Shown: positions 56,480-64,000 of the stretch, one piece after another
How the letters are laid out: the number at the start of each line of letters is the position of its first letter
Numbering within the stretch: the first letter of the stretch is position 1
Assembly: GCA_964394145.1 (NCBI GenBank)
Contig: CAYMVL010000025.1
Span: 1 to 64,000 of the forward strand
Length of the DNA stretch: 64,000 bases
Direction of reading: 5' to 3'
From: JAFGBN01 sp964394145
Lineage (GTDB): Bacteria > Chloroflexota > Dehalococcoidia > GIF9 > AB-539-J10
Position numbers and translations under genes: made by a program
Notes under the pieces: model-generated
Seen by the model: only the letters and a program-made list of their open reading frames with translations
What the model was told of the DNA's origin: nothing
The model's database searches: none

Positions 56480-57981
56480 TGACCGCTACCTCTTGGACAT
56501 GGATCAGCATCGGTGCCTATGTAGCGCTTGGACTGGCCATCGCCATAATAGCGCGACGCCAACTGGGTCTGGGAGTGAGCGAATTCTTCCTCGCTAACCG
56601 CCGGGTTGGCGGCTTTGTCTCAGCGCTCACCTATAGCGCCACTACCTACAGCGCCTTTATGATGGTCGGACTCGCTGGCTTGACCTATTTCGGTGGTGTC
56701 GGCGCCCTTGGTTTTGAGCTTACTTATCTCTGCGGTATGTTTATGATGGTCCTCTTTCTGCCACGTTTTTGGCTAGCGGGGCGAAAGTATGGCTACATAT
56801 CACCAATGGAACTGTTGAGCGACCGATATCAGAGCAAAGGTGTGGGTGCTACGGCTACAATACTGTCGCTGGTATTTCTAGTGCCTTACGCAGCAGTCCA
56901 GTTGATGGGTGTCGGCTTTGTGCTGAATGGTATCAGCCAAGGTGGTATCCCAGTATTTGCCGGAATTATTATTGCCACTTTGTGTGCTGTGGCTTGGTCC
57001 AGCATCGCCGGGTTGCGCTCCGTTGCCTGGACGGATACCTTCCAAGCGCTGGTTATGATTGTGGTTTCCGCTGCCGTGCTCGGAGTTGTCGTCAATGCAC
57101 TCGGCGGATTTGAGTCCTTCTTTAACAGGATCGAATCGGACGTCCCAGGGCTACTCAGGGTACCTACTGCTAGCGGACAGTGGGATATCAATATGTTCAT
57201 AGGGCTATCACTGCCCTGGTTTTTCTTCCTGATATCCAACCCGCAGGTAAGCCAGAGACTATTCATACCGAAATCGGTCTCTGCCATGAAACAGATGGTG
57301 GGCGGATTCTTAATCTTTGGCCTTGCATATACCTTGATTTCGGTATTGTGGGGATTTAGCGCTCGTCTATTGGTCCCGGGACTGGAAAACGCAGACCTGG
57401 CTACGCCGAGCCTGCTGGCACTGCCGATAATACCTATGGCTCTAGCTATAGTGGTTATGCTTGGCATTACCGCAGCAGCCATATCCACCATTGACTCCAT
57501 CCTGCTTAGCCTATCCTCAATGTGGGCTCGTGACATCCACAGGGCATTGATCAACCCGCGAGTCTCTGAGGCCGATGAACTACGGGTAGGCAAATGGGTC
57601 ATTCCAATAATGGCTATCATCGCTCTTATTTTCGCATGGTGGGCTACAGGAAAATCAGGACTAGCTTTTATGATAGCGCCACTTTCGGCCGCTGCTGCCG
57701 CTGGCCTCTTGATGGTCGTTCCAACTATCTTCGGCGCTTTCTTCTGGAAGAGAGCCACAGCAGCCGGTGCTATAGTCAGTTGCGTCGCTGGCGCCATCGT
57801 CGTCCTGCTGTTACAACTAACCGGCTGGAAGCCTTTAGGATGGTGGCCAGCTATCTGGGGCGTCATCGTCAGCCTCCCGCTATTCATCATTGTCAGCCTC
57901 GCCACCAAACCACCCAGTGAGAAAGCAGAGGAGTTCATAGGTTATCTGCAGGCAAATTTGACGCAGGGACGTTTCATCTGA
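56479..57981 (+). CDS. Sodium:solute symporter (SSS family)
   Basis: A membrane carrier of about 500 residues with roughly 13 helices. The SSS pattern is visible in FFLANRRVGGFVSALTYSAT (helix 2 region), GFVLNGISQGGIPVF, SVAWTDTFQALVMI and GITAAAISTIDSILLSLSSMW, the sodium-site helix. The substrate (pantothenate, proline, organic acid or another) cannot be read from the sequence. The start is ATG at 56479 inside the stop of the small partner; GTG at 56476 is one codon upstream. Confidence 0.88.
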   Translation: MTATSWTWISIGAYVALGLAIAIIARRQLGLGVSEFFLANRRVGGFVSALTYSATTYSAFMMVGLAGLTYFGGVGALGFELTYLCGMFMMVLFLPRFWLAGRKYGYISPMELLSDRYQSKGVGATATILSLVFLVPYAAVQLMGVGFVLNGISQGGIPVFAGIIIATLCAVAWSSIAGLRSVAWTDTFQALVMIVVSAAVLGVVVNALGGFESFFNRIESDVPGLLRVPTASGQWDINMFIGLSLPWFFFLISNPQVSQRLFIPKSVSAMKQMVGGFLIFGLAYTLISVLWGFSARLLVPGLENADLATPSLLALPIIPMALAIVVMLGITAAAISTIDSILLSLSSMWARDIHRALINPRVSEADELRVGKWVIPIMAIIALIFAWWATGKSGLAFMIAPLSAAAAAGLLMVVPTIFGAFFWKRATAAGAIVSCVAGAIVVLLLQLTGWKPLGWWPAIWGVIVSLPLFIIVSLATKPPSEKAEEFIGYLQANLTQGRFI

Positions 57982-58223
57982 ACTATCTGCCCTGTTCTGC
58001 TCAAGTAATTCGCGTGGGATCTCATAGCGCAGACAGCAGCTACTTGCACTAACTAATATCAAGTCGTGAATTAGCGTAGAGAAATAGGATAAGAAAATCC
58101 AGAGCTTAGAGGGGTATCAGCGCTTCCGTAATGAGTCAAGCATGTAGGATGCTGCTTGCTCACACTGGTGGCCTGAGATAAAAAGAGTCAGCCATGATAG
58201 CGTCTCGTGCCTACCTCTCATCG

Positions 58224-58232
58224 TGCTATAAT
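58224..58232 (+). promoter_or_regulatory. Extended -10 promoter of mutS2
   Basis: TGC followed by TATAAT (58227-58232): an extended -10, which can work without a good -35; none is obvious 17 bases upstream. Transcription would start near 58239, twenty bases before the GTG, leaving room for the GAGG ribosome site. Confidence 0.5.
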
Positions 58233-58258
58233 CTGTGTGATAAACTGAGGTTGCCGTT

Positions 58259-60646
58259 GTGGATGACAAGAGCCTAGAAGTACTCGAGTTCCCCCGCATC
58301 ACGGAGATAGTCGCTGGATTCACGACATTTTCGGCCAGCCGCGCACTGGCCCTTCAAATTCAACCACTTTCGGATTACGAACGGATTCACCTGCTGCTGA
58401 GCCAGTCCGCTGAGGCTCGTCGGCTTCTTTCAATGGAGCCCGGTTTTTCCATCGGCACAGTTTTCGATATTAGAGAGGCAGTAGCGCTGGCAGCGCGGGG
58501 CAAAATCCTTGAGCCTCTGACCCTTATAGAAATCCGACAGACTGTGGCTGCTATGCGCCAATTGCGCAGCACTCTGGTAAACTTATCAGGCGAACTACCG
58601 TTGCTCTGGAATATCGCAGAGGGGCTTGCAGAGATGCGCCCGCTGGAGAAGGATATAGCCACGTGTATAGCGCCAACGGGCGAATTGCTGGATTCTGCCT
58701 CGCCCACGCTGGCTGCGGTCAGGCAGCAGTTGAAAGAGCTACGCCAGCAATTGCTACAGAGCCTGCAAGCCATAATAAGCTCACCCAAGAGGCGCAGGAT
58801 AATCCAGGAGCCCATTATCACCCAGCGGGAGGGGAGATATGTTATTCCAATAAAGGTCGAATTTCGCAGAGAAATGAAAGGCATTGTCCACAGCGTGTCT
58901 AATACGGGAGACACGATATTTGTTGAGCCATGGGCGGTTGTGGAGCAGGGAAACGCACTTCGAGAGCTTGTGATGGAAGAAGCGCGTGAAATAGAGAGGA
59001 TTCTAAAGAGTCTCAGCGCTAAAGTGGGAACACATGAGGCAGAACTTTGTCACAGCGTAGCTCTGGCTGCCGAGTTGGACCTTGCGCTAGCCAAGGGAAG
59101 ATATGCCATTAGTTGCGGAGCTGGCGAACCCTCCCTCAGCATTTTCAATGAAGGGGGTAATTTATTTGCTGATGAGCAACCCGGCATAATCAGACTGGTG
59201 CAAGCCAGGCACCCGTTACTTGTGGGAAGAGCAGTACCACTTGATGTTGAAATAGGACGGGACTTCTCTATTCTTGTCATCACCGGACCAAACACTGGTG
59301 GCAAGACGGTAGCACTCAAAACGATTGGGCTTCTCAGCCTTATGACCCAGGCCGGTATTCCCATCCCTGCTGCAGATAAAAGCCACGTCACAATCTTTGA
59401 TGGAATATTCGCTGATATCGGTGACGAGCAGAGCATTGAACAGACATTATCCTCGTTTAGCTGGCATATGGGCAACATTATACGCATCATAAACGAGGCT
59501 ACAGAAAAAAGTCTGGTGCTTCTTGACGAGTTGGGCATGAACACCGACCCGGCCGAAGGGTCTGCCTTAGCTCGCTCTGTTTTGCTGTATTTCTTATCTA
59601 AAGGAACTCTGACCGTAGCTACCACACACTTCAGTGAACTCAAGGCATTCGCACACGCAACGCCAGGGTTGCAAAACGCTTCTTTTGACTTTGCCCCCGT
59701 TACACTGGCACCGACCTATCACCTCACCATGGGCATCCCTGGCGGTAGTAACGCATTGGCCACCGCCTCCCGCCTAGGCTTACCCACCAAGATTATTGAT
59801 GATGCCAGGGGCATGTTATCGAAAGGCGCTCAGGACATGGAGACTATGATCGCCGACCTTGTTGCCGCAAAACACGCAATAGAGGCAACTCGCCGCGACC
59901 TTGACAGGAGGAGCATAGAGCTCGAGCAGCATAAGATGGAATTAGAGGCCAGGCTGGGATTCTTGGAAACGGAGGAGCGGAAGGTAATTCAGGAGACTCG
60001 TGACAAGCTCACACGGGAAGCGGCCGAATTACATAAAGAAATCCGGCGTGCTACATCAGAATTGAGTAAGAAGAAATCGAAAGAGGGAATTGAGCAAGCT
60101 AGAAGGCTACTTTCCACTGTGTCGGAGCAACTAAGGAGTGAGACCTGGCAACCTAAAATGGGTGGTAAGGGGGAGCAAGAGCTAATAGATGAGAGCAGCA
60201 TCTGCGTTGGTGATACGGTGCGGTTAAAAGAGGTGGACTTGCAGGCAACGGTCCTGTGGGTATCATATGAAACACTCGAGATTGAAGTGCAGTCTGGGCT
60301 CACTAAGCTCAAGCTCGGGCTAGACTCTGTAGAGAAAGTGGCGTTACCACAGGGCAAGACCACTGCCAGGTTTATTCCCGTGAGAAGGCATCTACGAGCA
60401 GAACCAGTCCGAACTGAACTTGACTTGCGGGGGAAACGAGCCGAAGAAATAGAATGGCTGCTCGATAGTTATCTCAACAATGCCAGCCTGGCTAATCTAG
60501 GGGAGGTGCGTATCATTCATGGATTCGGCACTGGCACCGTGCGCAATATCGTCAGAGGACTTCTAACTTCCCACCCTCTAAGCAAAGCCTTCCGTCCCGG
60601 TCAGGATAGAGAGGGCGGTGATGGAGTCACTATTGTCAAGCTCTAG
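58259..60646 (+). CDS. mutS2: MutS2 endonuclease / ribosome-collision ATPase
   Basis: MutS2 was first tied to recombination control; in Bacillus it also binds collided ribosomes and splits them for rescue. The 795-residue protein has the core and lever region, the ATPase with Walker A ITGPNTGGKTVALK (about 340) and Walker B LVLLDELGMNTDP, a long coiled-coil insert (about 535-620), a KOW-like segment, and a C-terminal Smr nuclease domain (LDLRGKRAEEIEWLLD, VRIIHGFGTGTVRNIVRGLL) from about 720. The start is GTG at 58259. The next gene is a VLRF1 release factor 121 bases downstream. Confidence 0.95.
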   Translation: MDDKSLEVLEFPRITEIVAGFTTFSASRALALQIQPLSDYERIHLLLSQSAEARRLLSMEPGFSIGTVFDIREAVALAARGKILEPLTLIEIRQTVAAMRQLRSTLVNLSGELPLLWNIAEGLAEMRPLEKDIATCIAPTGELLDSASPTLAAVRQQLKELRQQLLQSLQAIISSPKRRRIIQEPIITQREGRYVIPIKVEFRREMKGIVHSVSNTGDTIFVEPWAVVEQGNALRELVMEEAREIERILKSLSAKVGTHEAELCHSVALAAELDLALAKGRYAISCGAGEPSLSIFNEGGNLFADEQPGIIRLVQARHPLLVGRAVPLDVEIGRDFSILVITGPNTGGKTVALKTIGLLSLMTQAGIPIPAADKSHVTIFDGIFADIGDEQSIEQTLSSFSWHMGNIIRIINEATEKSLVLLDELGMNTDPAEGSALARSVLLYFLSKGTLTVATTHFSELKAFAHATPGLQNASFDFAPVTLAPTYHLTMGIPGGSNALATASRLGLPTKIIDDARGMLSKGAQDMETMIADLVAAKHAIEATRRDLDRRSIELEQHKMELEARLGFLETEERKVIQETRDKLTREAAELHKEIRRATSELSKKKSKEGIEQARRLLSTVSEQLRSETWQPKMGGKGEQELIDESSICVGDTVRLKEVDLQATVLWVSYETLEIEVQSGLTKLKLGLDSVEKVALPQGKTTARFIPVRRHLRAEPVRTELDLRGKRAEEIEWLLDSYLNNASLANLGEVRIIHGFGTGTVRNIVRGLLTSHPLSKAFRPGQDREGGDGVTIVKL

Positions 60647-60767
60647 CTTAAGTGTAACTGGTTGCCATTTAATTCGTAAGCCTCTTGAGAAATGAATAGG
60701 CCTAAATCATTAGTGGCTATAACTGATGAAACAGCCAACCAGAAGAATTCTGTAGCAGTCGACTGAG

Positions 60768-61559
60768 ATGCTAGCGTCAAGCAAGTCTTTGCTAAGCAGA
60801 GAGCAGATGCTTGGCTTACTCGACGAACTGGAGTCAGCCCATAGCACTGCGAAATCTCTGTACATACCATCCGAGTTGTCATACGTGGAGGTCGCAGATC
60901 TACTCAAAGAGACGCTTAAGACAACAGAAATTGTTACGAATATGGCTCAGCTTGCCGTTAGCTCGGCAACAGGCGCAGTTATTTTCTGGGGCCCTTCAAG
61001 AAAGTGCCTGATTTCGCCACCATTTCCAATCAGGAGAAAATATTCTACTGAAGGGTACGCTGTCGACCCGCTGCGCGATCTACTCAGGCATGATTTCATT
61101 GTTGCTCTCATTCTGGTGCGTTTAGGAGCTTATGCTATTGGACTTTATCGGGGCGAACATATCATCTCCAGCAAGGTGGGAACTGGCCTTGTTCACGGAC
61201 GCCATAAGAAGGGTGGCTCATCGCAACACCGGTTTCAGCGACACAGGGAAAAGCAAATAGAGTCTTTCCTGAACAGGATCTGTTGCCACATAAATGAGAA
61301 GCTGGAATCACAAGTCCGTACCCTGGATTACCTGGTCTATGGGGGTGCACGAACCACAATACTCTCGCTACGGAAATCATGTCCGTTCTTGCAGCAGTTT
61401 GACAATCGCACACTGGCATCGCTGCTCGATATACCTGACCCGCGGCAGGCAGTGCTGGAAACAGCGGCAAAGCGAGTCTTGCTCAGCAGTCTGACCGAGT
61501 GGCATGATGAGGAAGTCAGGGGAAGAGAGAAGGACAGCACGTCCACTTTAGCAACATGA
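60768..61559 (+). CDS. VLRF1-type peptidyl-tRNA hydrolase (acVLRF1-like release factor)
   Basis: The 263-residue protein belongs to the eRF1-like Vms1/VLRF1 clade (actinobacterial/chloroflexal form). The signature loop is HKKGGSSQHRFQRHRE (about 146-160); the Gln at 153 matches the Gln that Vms1/ANKZF1 use to cleave peptidyl-tRNA. VRLGAYAIGLYRGEHIISSK precedes it as in other members. In eukaryotes Vms1 frees nascent chains from split 60S subunits; the bacterial role would be comparable. It follows mutS2, a collision-splitting factor, which supports the assignment. There is no clear ribosome site; start ATG at 60768. Confidence 0.85.
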   Translation: MLASSKSLLSREQMLGLLDELESAHSTAKSLYIPSELSYVEVADLLKETLKTTEIVTNMAQLAVSSATGAVIFWGPSRKCLISPPFPIRRKYSTEGYAVDPLRDLLRHDFIVALILVRLGAYAIGLYRGEHIISSKVGTGLVHGRHKKGGSSQHRFQRHREKQIESFLNRICCHINEKLESQVRTLDYLVYGGARTTILSLRKSCPFLQQFDNRTLASLLDIPDPRQAVLETAAKRVLLSSLTEWHDEEVRGREKDSTSTLAT

Positions 61560-61760
61560 AATGATATTAGGTCAAGCTCAAGAGCTGCTGATATGCGAGT
61601 TTCGATACTCAGACATTTTACGGAACAGCGCTTGCTGTGACAGAAGCTACCCAGCAAATCATTTGATTCAACAAGGCGAGACCAGATAGCAATGTCCTGC
61701 TTTTCAGCATATCCTGAAGCTGATATTATTGAATGCAGGCCAATAGTGACGAAGTTCCCA

Positions 61761-62672
61761 ATGACTATTATCAAGACGCTCAATCTAACAAAGAGGTTTA
61801 AAGATTTGGTAGCGGTCGATGACGTGAATCTGCAGGTAGAAGAAGGTGAAATTTTCGGTCTAATAGGGCCTAATGGCGCAGGCAAGACCTCACTCATCAG
61901 GATGATAATTGCCGTATCACCTCCTACCAGGGGCAAGATATGGGTACTGGGGCAGGACCTGAAGACCAATCCTAGACAAGTGAAGGCTATCATAGGGGTG
62001 GTGCCACAGTTGGATAACCTCGATCCGGATCTAACCGTACTTCAGAATCTCACGACGTTCGCTCGTTATTTCGACATACCTAAGCATGAGGCACGCCGTC
62101 GTAGTATGGAAGTCTTAACATTCTTTGAACTCCAAAACAAGAGCGATAGCCGGATTAGAGAGCTCTCAGGGGGAATGAAACGGCGCCTTCTGTTAGCAAG
62201 AGGCCTGATTAACATGCCCCGGATTCTGGTTCTTGATGAGCCCACAGTAGGCCTTGACCCTCAAGCCAAATATCTAGTTTGGCACAAGCTGATTGAGCTC
62301 AAGTCCCAGGGCGTTACCCTACTTATATGCACCCAGAATATGGAGGAGGCAACCGCGCTATCTAGCCGGGTGGCAATCATGTATCAAGGTAGAATCCTAT
62401 GCATTGATGCTCCCCAAGAGCTTATTTCCAGATATGTAGGCAATGAGGTAGTAGAAATTCACCTGAACCCGTGGGAAAAGAGCAACGCTGTCAAGGAACT
62501 GCAGGACGGTAACTTTGATTTTGAGGATATGGCAGGCGAGATTCACATTTTTCACCTTAATTCTGATGAGTTGGTCAGGCAAATAGTGAATTCGCCTGAC
62601 AGGCTAAGGCGGAGACCTGCCACCTTAGAGGATGTTTTCTTCAGACTTACGGGGAGGTCCTTAATCGAATGA
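61761..62672 (+). CDS. ABC transporter ATP-binding protein
   Basis: Nucleotide-binding subunit of about 303 residues, NodI/DrrA-like. Walker A is GPNGAGKTSLIRM, the signature is ELSGGMKRRLLLARGL, Walker B is ILVLDEPTVGLDP, with the H-like switch in TQNMEEAT. The start at 61761 (MTIIKTLNLTKRF) is where the ABC fold begins; the longer frame from 61692 adds an unrelated leader. It overlaps the permease by four bases. Substrate unknown. Confidence 0.92.
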   Translation: MTIIKTLNLTKRFKDLVAVDDVNLQVEEGEIFGLIGPNGAGKTSLIRMIIAVSPPTRGKIWVLGQDLKTNPRQVKAIIGVVPQLDNLDPDLTVLQNLTTFARYFDIPKHEARRRSMEVLTFFELQNKSDSRIRELSGGMKRRLLLARGLINMPRILVLDEPTVGLDPQAKYLVWHKLIELKSQGVTLLICTQNMEEATALSSRVAIMYQGRILCIDAPQELISRYVGNEVVEIHLNPWEKSNAVKELQDGNFDFEDMAGEIHIFHLNSDELVRQIVNSPDRLRRRPATLEDVFFRLTGRSLIE

Positions 62673-63433
62673 CACTCCTATCCTGGCGTTTCATCAGGGT
62701 ATGGCAACGTAATCGAGACGTTTTCTTCAAGCTATGGCGCTCAGAAGCACCAGGGTTTGTCGTTGAACCTATCATTACCATACTGGCTATGGGCTTGGGT
62801 CTCGGGGCATACATAGGCTTGGTTGATGGTCAGAGATATATTGAATTTGTTACGCCAGGTATAATAGCCAGTTATGCTATGTTCAGTGCTAGCTTTGAGT
62901 GTACCTACGGGAGCTTCGTCCGCATGGAGTATCAGAAAACATATGACGCCGCCATCGCTACACCCTTGAGTATTGAGGATGTCACCGCTGGTGAAATTTT
63001 CTGGGGTGCTACCCGCGCCCTTATTACTGGCACTGCCATACTAGCCATCGCAGCAGCTTTTCATCTGGTATCTTCGCCCTGGGCGCTGGTTATACCTGCT
63101 CTTGCATTCCTAGAAGGCATAATGTTCGCCTCTATTGCCATATCATTCACTTCTCTAGTCCCCGCTATACATACCTTCAACTACTATTTCACCTTCTTTG
63201 TGACACCGATGTTCTTCTTCGGCGGAGTCTTCTTCCCTCTGTCCTCTTTTCCAGAGTTAGTGCAAGCTCTAAGCTGGATAGCACCACTAACGCCCGTTGT
63301 ACATCTTACCAGAGCGCTAATTAACGGTGAATTTCATGCTCAGCTTCTCTGGGCGCTCGCCCTTATATTTATTATAACTGCTTTGTTCTTCTCCATATCG
63401 TTACGCACAATGAGGCGAAGGCTAATCAGGTAA
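62669..63433 (+). CDS. ABC-2 type transporter permease
   Basis: A 254-residue membrane protein with six helices and the ABC-2 pattern: VVEPIITILAMGLGLGAYIG, FVTPGIIASYAMFSASFECT, a YQKTYDAAIATPLSIEDV cytoplasmic loop, and FVTPMFFFGGVFFPLSSFP. NodJ/DrrB-like exporter of a lipid, glycan or drug. ATGA overlap with the ATPase gene. Confidence 0.92.
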   Translation: MTLLSWRFIRVWQRNRDVFFKLWRSEAPGFVVEPIITILAMGLGLGAYIGLVDGQRYIEFVTPGIIASYAMFSASFECTYGSFVRMEYQKTYDAAIATPLSIEDVTAGEIFWGATRALITGTAILAIAAAFHLVSSPWALVIPALAFLEGIMFASIAISFTSLVPAIHTFNYYFTFFVTPMFFFGGVFFPLSSFPELVQALSWIAPLTPVVHLTRALINGEFHAQLLWALALIFIITALFFSISLRTMRRRLIR

Positions 63434-63562
63434 GAAGCATCCTATTACGCCTCAATTCCTCAAATTTCGCTTTTGTTCAGAATATGCGCCTGCCAATAGC
63501 CAGTCTATGGTTCTATTTACGCCCAAAGTCTGTTATGCTAACAAGCTATCCTGAAATCGAGT

Positions 63563-64000
63563 TTGTTCGCCCAATTGGAAACAACGGACAGGAAGGTCTT
63601 AACCAAGAGCCTAGTTGCTGCAGCCAGTCTCTTTGCAGTCGCCGTCTCAGTGGGCCTTGCCGCGCCTTTGGACAGCGTGTCAGGACTGATGCAAGAACTT
63701 GGAGAGCTACTGCGACCTCTGGCATCGGTCAACCCTTTCCTCCTGTTCCTTGTCATATTCGCTAATAATGCAGTTAAGGCTCTGGGGGTAATTGTACTGG
63801 GTGTACTGATGGGGATACCGCCAGTGATTTTCTTAGGCATAAACGGCTTTATTCTAGGATCTGTGATTTCTTGGGTCAAGGAATCCCAGGGATTAGCATA
63901 TACAGTTGCCGGCACAGCACCGCACGGTATAATTGAGATTCCCATGCTGCTGCTCGGGACGGCTCTGGGATTTATGGTGGGCTTGGAATCGATTAGATGG
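63563..64000 (+). CDS. SpoIIM/DUF95-type membrane protein (3' truncated)
   Basis: The frame is open from 63542 (after the TAA at 63539) to the last base. There is no ATG; TTG at 63563 or 63575 is the likely start. The product has several hydrophobic segments with the family pattern FLLFLVIFANNAVKALGVIV, GIPPVIFLGINGFILGSVIS and TAPHGIIEIPMLLL, the conserved NN..KA and PHG..E motifs of stage II sporulation protein M relatives. Beyond spore formers the role is unknown. Another frame on the same strand (63484-63765) is not protein-like. Confidence 0.8.
   Translation, partial: MFAQLETTDRKVLTKSLVAAASLFAVAVSVGLAAPLDSVSGLMQELGELLRPLASVNPFLLFLVIFANNAVKALGVIVLGVLMGIPPVIFLGINGFILGSVISWVKESQGLAYTVAGTAPHGIIEIPMLLLGTALGFMVGLESIRW

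Noticed and set aside
56886..57938. 350-codon reverse frame within the symporter gene
   Set aside because: A long antisense shadow of a GC-rich membrane gene; composition is not protein-like and the symporter frame is unambiguous.
63484..63765. 93-codon forward frame at the right edge
   Set aside because: It is a shifted frame over the SpoIIM-type gene; the true frame is open to the window end and shows the family motifs.

Overview
The window looks like part of the chromosome of a strictly anaerobic, hydrogen-metabolising bacterium. The best guess is Chloroflexota, class Dehalococcoidia or a relative. This is an inference from gene content: an actinobacterial/chloroflexal-type VLRF1 release factor, an hrcA-grpE-dnaK operon with a CIRCE element, an Mvh/Hdr-type hydrogenase set with MetV, and housekeeping genes of bacterial type. 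It is not a database match. Coding density is high, base composition is even, and I see no rRNA, tRNA, insertion sequence, prophage or CRISPR array.

Layout. (1) 0-14 kb is housekeeping: a truncated CBS protein, uvrB, then a leftward run TraR/DksA-type protein-lspA-rluD-small coiled-coil protein-gltX, a PEP carboxykinase-like gene, and hrcA-grpE-dnaK with a promoter and CIRCE packed against the hrcA start codon. A DegV lipid-binding protein and a TGS-domain GTPase follow. (2) 14.9-24.4 kb, leftward: a small 46-residue ORF, a NifU-like protein, a small Cys-rich protein, a rhodanese lipoprotein, a ferredoxin/MvhD tandem fusion and an NfnA-like flavoprotein, followed by the complete maturation set hypA-hypB-hypF-hypC-hypD-hypE. 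(3) 24.5-35.5 kb, rightward: an ArsR-type regulator with a strong promoter and a dyad over its -10, then mvhD, a group 3 [NiFe] hydrogenase (small and large subunit), a second ferredoxin/MvhD tandem fusion, metV, the soluble part of a group 4 [NiFe] hydrogenase (small subunit, NuoC-like, large subunit, ferredoxin), two maturation proteases and hdrA. (4) 35.8-50.6 kb: an MTH1187-type protein, a six-gene operon aroH-aroF-ribF-tyrS-class V aminotransferase-serA, a convergent purQ-purL-DUF1015 operon, and a calcium-type P-type ATPase. (5) 50.8-64 kb: an ECF sigma/anti-sigma pair followed by a SIMPL lipoprotein, a repeat lipoprotein, a DedA-type membrane protein, a sodium:solute symporter with a tiny membrane partner, mutS2 with a VLRF1 peptidyl-tRNA hydrolase, an ABC-2 transporter, and a SpoIIM-type protein cut by the window end.

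The hydrogenase region is the centre of interest. Two divergent operons around one ArsR-type regulator appear to encode a soluble hydrogenase/flavin/iron-sulfur electron-transfer system: MvhDGA with HdrA but no HdrB or HdrC, two paralogous Fd-MvhD-Fd-MvhD proteins that could stand in for HdrBC, an NfnA-like subunit without NfnB, MetV without MetF, and a group 4 hydrogenase catalytic module with no membrane subunits in view. The second notable locus is mutS2-VLRF1, a possible two-gene ribosome rescue unit. A third pattern is that several genes have good -10 boxes so close to the start codon that their mRNAs would be nearly leaderless.
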